The notes beneath the pieces were generated by a model, which worked only from the letters and a program-made list of their open reading frames with translations, was not told the DNA's origin and searched no databases. A stretch of DNA of 18,734 bases from CAZAFL01 sp964484465. GTDB taxonomy: Bacteria > Bacteroidota > Ignavibacteria > UBA10030 > SZUA-254. Positions within the stretch are counted from its first letter, which is position 1. The number at the start of each line of letters is the position of its first letter. The stretch spans positions 1 through 18,734 of the forward strand of contig CAZAFL010000040.1 of assembly GCA_964484465.1 (NCBI GenBank). The letters run 5' to 3'. Both the position numbers and the translations under genes were made by a program. Shown piece by piece: positions 1-6,391 of this stretch.

Positions 1-132
1 TGGGTTGCCGTCAAAAAGCTCCAAATGAAGCTGCTACCTGCCAAGTTCGAGATGTCGGAGATGCTGTGTTCTCGGGCGGAACTGGCCGAATACAACAAGC
101 GCCATGCTTCCAAGGGGACCAACAGGAAATAG
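1..132 (+). CDS. C-terminal fragment of an unidentified protein (5' end off-window)
   Basis: The frame is open from base 1 and ends at TAG 130-132, giving 43 residues (WVAVKKLQMK... to ...ASKGTNRK). It is rich in Lys, Met and Glu and shows no motif I recognise. It sits about 110 bases upstream of an IorA-like gene on the same strand and shares that region's high GC. It therefore probably belongs to the same GC-rich source DNA as the oxidoreductase genes and not to the Bacteroidota-like remainder of the contig. The start lies outside the window, so no function is assigned. Confidence 0.5.
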   Translation, partial: WVAVKKLQMKLLPAKFEMSEMLCSRAELAEYNKRHASKGTNRK

Positions 133-146
133 CCTCCCTTCAGCAC

Positions 147-176
147 TTGACACGGTTTTGCGGCGGGTGCTACGCT
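147..176 (+). promoter_or_regulatory. possible sigma70-type promoter for the iorA-like gene
   Basis: A perfect TTGACA at 147-152 is followed after 18 bases by TACGCT at 171-176, a weak match to TATAAT. It lies in the only gap between the upstream fragment and the IorA-like start. This is classical sigma70 spacing and differs from the TTG/TAnnTTTG promoters elsewhere in the window. The -10 match is poor, so this is tentative. Confidence 0.3.
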
Positions 177-241
177 GGCCACGTAGTTGATTGATAATAG
201 GCGGGTTCTGCCCTTCAATACCTACCCCAGGAGCGAATTTC

Positions 242-699
242 ATGACTTACAAACTGACGGTAAACGGGAAGGCTGTTACGGCCGACGTTCCCGCGGATAT
301 GCCCCTCTTGTGGGTGCTCCGCGACGTCCTGAACTACAAGGGAACCAAGTTCGGCTGCGGCATGGCGCTGTGCGGCGCGTGCACAGTGCATCTAGGCGGC
401 AAGGCGGTGCGCTCCTGCCAGACACTAGTTTCCGCGGTGACTGCGCCCATCACCACGACCGAATGGCTCTCTGCGGACGGAAGTCACCCCGTTCAGAAAG
501 CCTGGAGAGAGCATCACGCTCCCCCGTACCAGCNNNNNNNNNNAAGCCCACGGCAGCGGATTTGGACCGGGCCATGAACGGCACTTTGTGCCGTGCCGGC
601 CCGTACCTGCGCATCCGGGCGGCGATTCATAAGGCCGCCGGCATCGCAAGCTCCAGCAATCAGACGAAGAAGCCGGTGGAAACCGCGCTGGCCAAGTAG
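242..699 (+). CDS. (2Fe-2S)-binding subunit of an isoquinoline 1-oxidoreductase-type molybdenum hydroxylase (interrupted by scaffold gap)
   Basis: This is the small iron-sulfur subunit of a xanthine-dehydrogenase-family hydroxylase. It passes electrons from the molybdopterin subunit to an acceptor. The plant-ferredoxin cluster ligands are visible as C39-x4-C44-x2-C47-x11-C59 in FGCGMALCGACTVHLGG...RSC. The frame is clear to about base 533, then ten Ns (534-543) interrupt it. Coding resumes in another phase at 544 with KPTAADLDRAMNGTLCRAGPYLRIR, the end of the helical second-cluster domain. About 20 residues, including the expected CGYCQxG motif, are missing in the gap, so the N run is not true to length. 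The usual NxCRCGTY is NGTLCRAGPY here, so one expected cluster Cys is Ala. The ATG at 242 is chosen because AGGAGCG lies just upstream at 230-236; the longer frame from 191 has no such support. The gene ends 12 bases before the IorB-like start. Confidence 0.8.
534..543. other. scaffold gap (10 N)
   Basis: Ten consecutive N characters lie inside the IorA-like gene. The reading frame changes phase across them and the second [2Fe-2S] domain lacks about 20 residues. This marks an assembly gap of unknown true length, not a biological feature. Confidence 0.98.
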
Positions 700-711
700 A
701 GGAGAAACGCC

Positions 712-939
712 ATGACAACCATCAATCGCCGCTCTTTCCTCCGCGCAACCGCCATCGCCGGCGGAGGCGTGATGCTGGGTCTGTATGTGAAGCCGCCCAA
801 GGCGGCGGCGCAAGGTCCGGGCGCGCAGCCCACCGCGCCGCTCGTGCCGGCTTCGTTCATCAAAGTCGCGCCGGACGGCATCGTCACTCTCATGTCGAAG
901 AACCCGGAAATCGGCCAGCAATTGCGGCGGGTCATCTAG
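712..939 (+). pseudogene. N-terminus of molybdopterin-binding subunit (IorB-like), truncated at a junction
   Basis: The ATG at 712 is preceded by AGGAG at 700-704, seven bases away, and lies 12 bases after the IorA-like stop. This is the usual iorA-iorB operon order. The protein opens with a twin-arginine signal (NRRSFLRATAIAGGG) and continues with SFIKVAPDGIVTLMSKNPEIGQ, the conserved start of the large Mo-cofactor subunit, which is normally about 700 residues. After GQ, at about base 920, family similarity stops. The frame reads QLRRVI and ends at TAG 937-939, then runs in the same phase into a cation transporter tail. The break coincides with a fall in GC, so it is probably an assembly or recombination junction and not natural decay in place. 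Confidence 0.75.
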
Positions 940-1197
940 CGGGAGACGGAAAAGTATCGCATTCAGTTCCATGGATTGCGCCACCGGAATGCAGGCAATA
1001 AGATACTTGTAGAGGTTCATTTATTGTTCAATGAACATATCTCGCTCGCCGATGCTCACGAAAAGGCCACCAGGATCGAACAGGTCATAACGCAATCTTT
1101 CCCCATGCAAATCGAATTCCTCAGTCATCTCGAACCTCTCGAGGGACATGATGAAATCCACGAAAAACTGCTCGATAGCGGCAAAAAAAATAATTGA
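940..1197 (+). pseudogene. C-terminal cytoplasmic domain of a cation diffusion facilitator (CDF) transporter, 5' truncated
   Basis: Reading from 940, RETEKYRIQFHGLRHRNAG then NKILVEVHLLFNEHISLADAH and LSHLEPLEGHDEIHEK, ending TGA 1195-1197, matches the dimerisation domain of CDF zinc/iron efflux pumps. Hallmarks are the LRHRxAGN turn, the VEVHLLF strand, the AHEKATRIE helix and HLEP. The six-helix membrane part (about 200 residues) is absent, and the preceding bases belong to an oxidoreductase gene. Helix-like sequence (LRRVI) continues upstream across the TAG at 937-939, so transporter homology may begin near 921 with one stop inside it. As it stands there is no credible start codon, so this is a gene tail, not a working transporter. 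Confidence 0.75.
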
Positions 1198-1205
1198 CTT
1201 TTTGC

Positions 1206-1256
1206 TTGACATTATATTTTTTTCTTAGTAACTTTGTAATACAAAGTACTTTGTAT
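1206..1256 (+). promoter_or_regulatory. Bacteroidota-type promoter overlapped by tandem palindromic operator for the creD operon
   Basis: TTG at 1206-1208 (within TTGACA) and TAACTTTG at 1229-1236 are 20 bases apart, which fits the Bacteroidota -33/-7 pattern (TTG, TAnnTTTG). Overlapping the expected transcription start is a perfect 18-bp palindrome, ATACAAAGTACTTTGTAT (1239-1256). Its left half-site also pairs with ACTTTGT at 1231-1237, so three ACTTTGT-type half-sites alternate in direction. Such a site over the start suggests repression. The obvious candidate is the winged-helix protein encoded as the second gene of this operon, which would make the circuit autoregulatory; that link is inference. 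Confidence 0.65.
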
Positions 1257-1280
1257 ATCAATTTTTTGGGGTAATTTGCC

Positions 1281-1877
1281 ATGGACCAGATGGAAGAGAG
1301 AATAAAAGACCTTTCCGAGATCCGAACGATGATGGAGCGGTCATCAAAGTTTCTTTCGTTGAGCGGACTTTCAGGAGTCAGTGCAGGGTTTATCGCCCTT
1401 GCAGGAGTGTGCTGGGCATACTGGCGTCTCAGCAGCCCCGGGATATCCGAACAACCTATAGCCATGTTTTATATAACAGATGCGGGAATTGTGCTTGTGG
1501 CGGCAATCGTCTCTGCCATGATTTTTTCAGTACGCATGGCAAAGAAGAAGAACCTCCCCCTTTGGGGCAATACGACAAAACTGCTGCTCTCCAGTCTCTC
1601 CATCCCGCTCGCCACGGGAGGAATTTTCTGTTTTATTCTCTTGTATCATGGCGTCGTAAGTCTCATTCCATCAGCGACATTGATTTTCTACGGGCTGGCG
1701 TTACTCAACTCGAGCAAGTTCACCGTGAATGAAATACGGTACCTCGCGATAGCGGAAATTCTCCTGGGACTGACTGCGACGCTTCTGCTCGACGACTGGC
1801 TGATTATTTGGGCAACCGGTTTTGGGGTTCTTCATATCGCATACGGTGTCATCCTTTACATCAAGTACGAAAAGTGA
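1281..1877 (+). CDS. integral membrane protein, first gene of the creD operon
   Basis: A 198-residue protein with a charged amphipathic N-terminus (MDQMEERIKDLSEIRTMMER) followed by about six hydrophobic segments, near residues 28-48, 65-85, 98-120, 125-143, 152-170 and 173-193, ending in YIKYEK. The N-terminal EIRxMMERSxxFxSLSGLSG pattern belongs to a membrane family I associate with winged-helix regulator/CreD loci in Bacteroidota; its biochemical role is not known. A loose GGGG (1268-1271) precedes the ATG. The gene is the first downstream of the palindromic promoter, and its stop overlaps the next start (GTGA at 1874-1877), so regulator translation is probably coupled to it. It may sense or transmit an envelope signal to the regulator, but that is conjecture. 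Confidence 0.8.
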   Translation: MDQMEERIKDLSEIRTMMERSSKFLSLSGLSGVSAGFIALAGVCWAYWRLSSPGISEQPIAMFYITDAGIVLVAAIVSAMIFSVRMAKKKNLPLWGNTTKLLLSSLSIPLATGGIFCFILLYHGVVSLIPSATLIFYGLALLNSSKFTVNEIRYLAIAEILLGLTATLLLDDWLIIWATGFGVLHIAYGVILYIKYEK

Positions 1878-2173
1878 AAGATTTACTCGAACAACTCAAC
1901 CAGGTGTTTGAGAACCGCATCCGGCTGGCAATTATGTCGGTGCTGATCGTGAACGATGCGATCGATTTCAATGCACTCAAGCAAACGCTTGACCTCACGG
2001 ACGGCAATCTCGCTTCTCACGTCGCGGTGCTCGAGAAAACCCGCTATATCACTGTCAGGAAAACATTCGTAGGAAAAAAGCCGAACACCACCTACGCCGT
2101 GACAGCTTCCGGCCGGAAGGCGTTTACAGAACATGTGGATGCGCTCGAGCAATTAATTAAGAAGACGAGTTAA
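1874..2173 (+). CDS. winged-helix transcriptional regulator (HTH_34 / MarR-like)
   Basis: A 99-residue protein that is almost entirely one winged-helix DNA-binding domain. LNQVFENRIRLAIMSVLIV forms the first helix, FNALKQTLDLTDGNLASHV the helix-turn-helix with its recognition helix, LEKTRYITVRKTF the wing entry, and TTYAVTASGRKAFTEHV the wing and final helix. The start is taken as GTG 1874, whose GTGA overlaps the TGA of the upstream gene; the longer frame to 1808 lies inside that gene. In the family such short proteins act as dimeric repressors. The tandem palindrome at 1231-1256 in front of the operon is a plausible autoregulatory target. The stop TAA is followed after one base by the ATG of a 46-aa ORF. 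Confidence 0.85.
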   Translation: MKDLLEQLNQVFENRIRLAIMSVLIVNDAIDFNALKQTLDLTDGNLASHVAVLEKTRYITVRKTFVGKKPNTTYAVTASGRKAFTEHVDALEQLIKKTS

Positions 2174-2174
2174 T

Positions 2175-2315
2175 ATGCAGCGCTTCTATTCAGAAATTGA
2201 AAATTTCATTGTGACTGTTTTCGAATTTATGAATAAAAGTCGTGTCCGGTTATTCCTCATGCATCTCTATCTCCTCGTTGCAATCGTAAAATCTATAAAG
2301 GGATTCCGTTCATGA
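2175..2315 (+). CDS. putative 46-residue small protein, translationally coupled in the creD operon
   Basis: The ATG at 2175 comes one base after the TAA of the regulator (TAATATG), and the TGA at 2313-2315 overlaps the next ATG as ATGA at 2312-2315. It thus fills the gap between two operon genes exactly, with coupling signals at both ends. The product starts MQRFYSEIENFIVTVFEF and ends in LFLMHLYLLVAIVKSIKGFRS: an amphipathic first half and a hydrophobic stretch near residues 26-38 with a basic tail. This would suit a small membrane-associated protein. I recognise no family. The perfect fit between neighbours is the main evidence that it is translated; the alternative is a decayed leader segment. 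Confidence 0.5.
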   Translation: MQRFYSEIENFIVTVFEFMNKSRVRLFLMHLYLLVAIVKSIKGFRS

Positions 2316-2746
2316 ACCACAGCCCCCTCTTCACCGTAATTTGGTTTCACTCACTCGCGGTATTTCTGCCGGCGGCCATCCTGATTCTTTACAGGCAACC
2401 AAAGCTGTGGCAATGTCTCTTCTCTTCATTCCTCGGCATTCTCGTTGCGCTCATTGACCTGAGCAGTACTGAAGTTCAGCTTACTGTATTGCTGCTTCTC
2501 GTGCTCGGCCTCTTTCTCGGTTTTAACAATCCTGCCTCAGGTTGGAAATGGGCAATACTCCTCGGCGTATGGGTTCCATTATGTTCATTCATAAAAATTC
2601 TTCTGCTGGATACTCCCGATAGAATCGTCATTAAGGAATTCGGATCGTTGCTCTCTCTCTGTTTTGCCTTTGCAGGCGTCTACAGCGGTGTCGTGGTGCA
2701 GAATTTAACAACGAAAAAGAAATATTCTCAAACCGTTAAATCTTAA
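2312..2746 (+). CDS. small integral membrane protein of the creD operon
   Basis: A 144-residue protein with four to five hydrophobic segments, near residues 7-25, 34-48, 56-70, 79-98 and 113-130, ending in a basic, hydrophilic tail (LTTKKKYSQTVKS). Its ATG overlaps the stop of the preceding 46-aa ORF (ATGA), which argues for coupled translation. It contains no catalytic or metal-binding motif that I recognise. Its place between the winged-helix regulator and CreD suggests a role in the same envelope-associated function, but no specific activity can be assigned from sequence. Confidence 0.75.
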   Translation: MNHSPLFTVIWFHSLAVFLPAAILILYRQPKLWQCLFSSFLGILVALIDLSSTEVQLTVLLLLVLGLFLGFNNPASGWKWAILLGVWVPLCSFIKILLLDTPDRIVIKEFGSLLSLCFAFAGVYSGVVVQNLTTKKKYSQTVKS

Positions 2747-2764
2747 ATTGTCGAAAGGATGAAT

Positions 2765-3139
2765 ATGAAAACCCAATGGAAAAACTGGATGGCACTATCG
2801 GGATTGTTCCTCTCGTTACCGGCGTCCATAATTATTGGCGCCGGAATCCTACAGTTGGCAGGAATGACATTTCTTTCGGAACCTCTGAATAAATATTTCC
2901 CCCCGCAGAGTTTTTTGCTCCATCCCGTACTTGTGCTTGGAGGCTTACTGACCTCAATCGTCATGAACAGTATCCCGGTATTCGGGATTAATGTTGCAGT
3001 GCAACAGGAGGGCATTGTCACAACCATTACCACCCATTTTAGGATATTAAACATGATCACAATGGCTCTCTCTCTTTTCCTGTTGTGTGGGTTGATTCTG
3101 TATGCATTCGGTGAAAATTTCAGAGTTGTGTTACGATAA
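2765..3139 (+). CDS. small integral membrane protein of the creD operon
   Basis: A 124-residue protein (MKTQWKNWMALSGLFLSLP...) with hydrophobic segments near residues 9-30, 54-70 and 95-115 and a loop containing SEPLNKYFPPQSF. ATG 2765 is preferred over ATG 2759 because the ribosome site AAAGGA (2754-2759) overlaps the earlier ATG but lies a suitable five bases before the second. The gene follows its neighbour by 18 bases and precedes creD by 32. No family is recognised. Like the previous gene it appears to be a membrane accessory of the CreD locus. Confidence 0.7.
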   Translation: MKTQWKNWMALSGLFLSLPASIIIGAGILQLAGMTFLSEPLNKYFPPQSFLLHPVLVLGGLLTSIVMNSIPVFGINVAVQQEGIVTTITTHFRILNMITMALSLFLLCGLILYAFGENFRVVLR

Positions 3140-3171
3140 ACAATGTTTTTTCGATCTGGAAGGGTACAGTT

Positions 3172-4521
3172 ATGAATGAATCGATGCTCAAGAATTCCGT
3201 TTTGTTAAGGATGATAATTGTAGCGGCATTGACGTTGATGCTGCTCATTCCAACACTTTTTATCGACTTCCTCGTCTCTGACCGACAGCATACCCGAGAC
3301 GCCGCCATCACCGAAGTCAGTCAAAGCTGGGGAGGGAGCCAGACACTCACCGGTCCGATTCTCTCGGTGCCGTACAGAGAGCAAATAGAACAGCAGAAGG
3401 GTGTGTTTGTAAATACTCTCCGCTACATACATTTTCTTCCGTCGAAGCTTTCCATTCGTTCCACGCTTACGCCGGAAATTCGCTATCGTGGAATTTATGA
3501 AGTAGGGCTCTACAACGCCCGCACCATGTTCGAAGGAGAGTTCCCCGCCCTCTCCGTCGAAAAATTCAATGTACATCCCGATAATATTCAATGGCAGGGT
3601 GCAGTTATTACATTCGGCATCTCGGACCTTAAAGGAATCCGGGACACGGTAAATTTTCACTTCAACCAATCCGTCCATACCTGTGAACCAGGTGTTGTGA
3701 CAAACGATGTTGTTGAGTCGGGAATGACGTTCAAAACACCGTTAACAAATTCTTCGGAACCGCAAACGTTCTCTCTCCAGCTTAACCTTAACGGTTCCTC
3801 TGAGATCAGGTTCACGCCCGTGGGCGAGCTCACACAGGTTAACATGGATTCTCCCTGGAATAACCCCAGCTTCGTCGGAAATTACCTTCCGGAGACAAGA
3901 GACATTACCGCGGACAGGTTCAGCGCGCAATGGAAAATCCTCAACCTCAACCGCAATTTTCCGCAAGCATGGATCGGCAACAAATACAAGGTGGCGGAAT
4001 CCTCGTTCGGTGTGCGGTTATTCATGGCGGTTGATGAGTATCAGAAAACAAGCCGGACAATAAAATATGCTATTCTCTTTATCGCACTGACGTTTGTTTC
4101 ATTTTTCCTTTCCGAGGTGATTGCGAAAGTCATTTTACACCCAATTCAATATTCATTGATTGGGTTTGCCCTCATTGTGTTTTATGTCCTGCTTCTTTCC
4201 GTTTCAGAACATCTGCCATTCAACATCGCTTATGGAATGTCGAGCTGCGCCGTGATTGCACTTATTTTCATGTACACGCGATGGATTACCCTGAGCAGCA
4301 GGATCTCTCTTGTTATCGCCGGAGTCCTTGTTTTGCTCTACAGTTTCCTGTTTGTAACACTCCAGCTGCAGGATTATGCGTTACTCCTTGGAAGTTTCGG
4401 GCTATTCCTTATCCTGTTGTTCGTCATGTATCTGACGCGGAAGGTGGATTGGTTTGCGCTGAATAAAATTTCTTCTTCAACTACTTCAGCAGGCACGCTA
4501 CAGAAAAGCCTTGTTCAATAG
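3172..4521 (+). CDS. creD: CreD-family inner membrane protein
   Basis: 449 residues, the usual length for CreD. A single N-terminal membrane helix (about residues 12-32, LRMIIVAALTLMLLIPTLF) is followed by the conserved periplasmic start (SDRQHTRDAAITEVSQSWGG, then SQTLTGPILSVPY) and a large periplasmic domain to about residue 290. Five or six helices follow from about residue 296 to 430. CreD in enterobacteria belongs to the CreBC regulon and affects envelope integrity and colicin tolerance; its biochemical activity is unknown. Here no CreBC two-component pair is seen. Instead the gene ends an operon with a winged-helix regulator, an arrangement I associate with Bacteroidota. GGAAGGG at 3158-3164 is a good ribosome site seven bases before the ATG. 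A terminator follows at 4554-4590. Confidence 0.9.
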   Translation: MNESMLKNSVLLRMIIVAALTLMLLIPTLFIDFLVSDRQHTRDAAITEVSQSWGGSQTLTGPILSVPYREQIEQQKGVFVNTLRYIHFLPSKLSIRSTLTPEIRYRGIYEVGLYNARTMFEGEFPALSVEKFNVHPDNIQWQGAVITFGISDLKGIRDTVNFHFNQSVHTCEPGVVTNDVVESGMTFKTPLTNSSEPQTFSLQLNLNGSSEIRFTPVGELTQVNMDSPWNNPSFVGNYLPETRDITADRFSAQWKILNLNRNFPQAWIGNKYKVAESSFGVRLFMAVDEYQKTSRTIKYAILFIALTFVSFFLSEVIAKVILHPIQYSLIGFALIVFYVLLLSVSEHLPFNIAYGMSSCAVIALIFMYTRWITLSSRISLVIAGVLVLLYSFLFVTLQLQDYALLLGSFGLFLILLFVMYLTRKVDWFALNKISSSTTSAGTLQKSLVQ

Positions 4522-4553
4522 CCAAGCGCCCAATCACGTTATCGATAACAAAC

Positions 4554-4590
4554 AAAAAGGTGATCCCGATATTACGAGATCACCTTCTTC
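4554..4590. terminator. bidirectional terminator between creD and ahcY
   Basis: The nine-base arms AAGGTGATC (4557-4565) and GATCACCTT (4578-4586) form a perfect stem with a 12-base loop. The stem is flanked by A-rich sequence on the left and T-rich sequence on the right, as expected for a hairpin working for both converging genes. It lies 35 bases after the creD stop and about 30 bases beyond the ahcY stop. Confidence 0.75.
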
Positions 4591-4615
4591 ATTATTTCCT
4601 GCGTATCTGAACTAC

Positions 4616-5896
4616 TTAAGTCCCCGCGCTGTAGTCATCCTGATATGTCTTTTGTTCCGGCGTGAGCTTATCGATCCTGTATCCCATCGTAGATAATTTC
4701 ACTCCGGCAATTTCCTGGTCCTGTTCTGCGGAGATATCGTAGACTTTATTTTCCAGTTTCTTCCCCTTCTTGTGAAGATCGACAAGCCTGAGCTGTGACA
4801 TAAACTGGTTCGCAAAGGACATGTCCATCACTTCCGAGGGATGTCCCTCAGCTGCGGCAAGGTTTACCAGGCGGCCTTTGGCAAGGACATAAATTCTACG
4901 GCCGTCCTTCATCAGGTACTCCTCATTATCCTGACGGATTTCCTTTACGGATTTTGACTGTTTTTTCAGATGGTCAAGATTGATCTCGCAATCGTAATGA
5001 CCGGTGTTGCAGACGATCGCCCCGTCCTTCATCATTTTAAAATGACGGTCGACAATAATATCCTTCACTCCTGTCGCGGTGACGAAGATGTCGCCGATTT
5101 TTGACGCCTCATCCATCGTCATGACGCGCATGCCGTCGAGTGTCGCTTTCAGCGCCGCGGTCGGTTTCACCTCGGTTGCAATGACATTTGCGCCGAGCCC
5201 TTTCGCCCGGATAGCAACACCTTTCCCGCAATGCCCGTAACCTGCAACGACGATATTCTTGCCCGCCAGCAGGACGCTCGTCGCTCGCAAGATGCCATCA
5301 AGAGTGGATTGTCCAGTGCCGTACACATTATCGAAATCCCATTTGGTCTCGGCGTCATTCACGGCGATAACGGGATATTTTAAAGCGCCGTCATGAGCCA
5401 TCGCACGCAACCGATGGACGCCGGTGGTTGTTTCTTCCGTTCCGCCGATGACATACTTTTTTGCAAACTCGGGATGTTTATTGTGGATAGTAAAAATCAA
5501 ATCGGCTCCATCATCGAGCGTCAGGTTCGGATGGATCTTGAGCGTCTCTTCGATGCACCAGTAGAATTCTTTTACCGACATGCCATGCCACGCGAAAATT
5601 GAAATTCCGTCAGCGGCGAGAGCTGCTGCTACAGCATCGTTCGTGGAGAGCGGATTGCATCCGCTCCAGCTTACCTGCGCTCCCGCGTCGACAAATGTCT
5701 TTACGAGTACCGCAGTTTCTTTTGTGACATGGAGACAGCCTGCAATCCGGTATCCCTTGAGAGGCTTTGTCCTGCTGTACTTCTCGCGCATTGCCGTGAG
5801 CACCGGCATCCGTGACTCCGCCCAGGCAATGAGTTGCTTTCCTTCTTTTGCTAATGAAATATCAGCTACTCTATAGTGTCCTTTTTTATGATTCAT
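4616..5896 (-). CDS. ahcY: adenosylhomocysteinase (S-adenosyl-L-homocysteine hydrolase)
   Basis: A 426-residue cytosolic NAD-dependent enzyme that splits S-adenosylhomocysteine into adenosine and homocysteine, relieving product inhibition of methyltransferases. Visible landmarks are His56 in LHVTKETAVL, SGCNPLSTND at 78-87, GGTEETTTGV at 151-160, Lys185 and Asp189 in NDAETKWDFDN, the NAD Rossmann loop GYGHCGKG (219-226), the NAD ribose-binding acidic residue in ATEVKP (240-245), NTGHYDCEI (298-305) and AEGHP (349-353). At this length, and with GYGHCGKG where eukaryotic-type enzymes have GYGDVGKG, it resembles the shorter archaeal/thermophile-type form without the ~40-residue insertion. Its start is the ATG at 5896 and its end faces creD. 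It lies two genes downstream of metK, so SAM synthesis and SAH recycling are encoded together. Confidence 0.95.
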   Translation of the reverse strand: MNHKKGHYRVADISLAKEGKQLIAWAESRMPVLTAMREKYSRTKPLKGYRIAGCLHVTKETAVLVKTFVDAGAQVSWSGCNPLSTNDAVAAALAADGISIFAWHGMSVKEFYWCIEETLKIHPNLTLDDGADLIFTIHNKHPEFAKKYVIGGTEETTTGVHRLRAMAHDGALKYPVIAVNDAETKWDFDNVYGTGQSTLDGILRATSVLLAGKNIVVAGYGHCGKGVAIRAKGLGANVIATEVKPTAALKATLDGMRVMTMDEASKIGDIFVTATGVKDIIVDRHFKMMKDGAIVCNTGHYDCEINLDHLKKQSKSVKEIRQDNEEYLMKDGRRIYVLAKGRLVNLAAAEGHPSEVMDMSFANQFMSQLRLVDLHKKGKKLENKVYDISAEQDQEIAGVKLSTMGYRIDKLTPEQKTYQDDYSAGT

Positions 5897-5940
5897 GATG
5901 GTTTAAAAAATGGTTAATTGGTTAATTGTCGATTTGATTT

Positions 5941-6351
5941 TTATGATACTTTGTGGCTTGTTATTTTCTGTTGATGGCTAGCCTTTCTTTTTCTTAAGTA
6001 ACAAATATATCCGTTTAGTCTATGAAGCAGAATATATGATTCAGCTTTCAATACTTCAATTTCATTAGTAGGGAAATAGTTTTCATCTATACAAACGTTC
6101 AAATCATCTATCAATTCTTCCAACGACCCTCTGGAGATGCGAAGGAAGAGAATATTTTGCAGGAAATGAAATCGTCCGTGCCCTTCGCCTATGTTATTTG
6201 TCACTGAAAGGGCAGCTCTGCACATTTGGGAGCGAAGACCAAATTTTTCTTCTGCAGGCAGTCGACGCGTAAGACCATAAATCCTCTTACGATATTCTCT
6301 AGCAATCTTGTAGACTTCCAGGTCTTCGAAACTATATCCCGAAGTCACCAT
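5941..6351 (-). CDS. four-helix-bundle protein of the 23S rRNA intervening-sequence (S23/TIGR02436) family
   Basis: A 136-residue protein. SFEDLEVYKIAREYRKRIY, FGLRSQMCRAALSVTNNIGEG and FLRISRGSLEELIDDLNVC are the signature helices of the family whose members are often encoded inside 23S rRNA intervening sequences or scattered in Bacteroidota genomes. The bundle forms oligomers and its role is unsettled. The ATG at 6351 has GGAGGT at 6355-6360 just upstream. Here the gene stands alone between metK and ahcY, not in an rRNA gene, with AT-rich flanks. This family appears mobile, so it may be a late insertion splitting an earlier metK-ahcY pair; that is inference. Confidence 0.85.
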   Translation of the reverse strand: MVTSGYSFEDLEVYKIAREYRKRIYGLTRRLPAEEKFGLRSQMCRAALSVTNNIGEGHGRFHFLQNILFLRISRGSLEELIDDLNVCIDENYFPTNEIEVLKAESYILLHRLNGYICYLRKRKASHQQKITSHKVS

Positions 6352-6391
6352 ACCACCTCCCGTAAAAATCTTAATTAACTAATAGTTCCTT

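Noticed and set aside
34..243. Minus-strand 69-codon frame at the left end
   Set aside because: It overlaps the plus-strand gene tail and the leader of the IorA-like gene and is a high-GC shadow frame.
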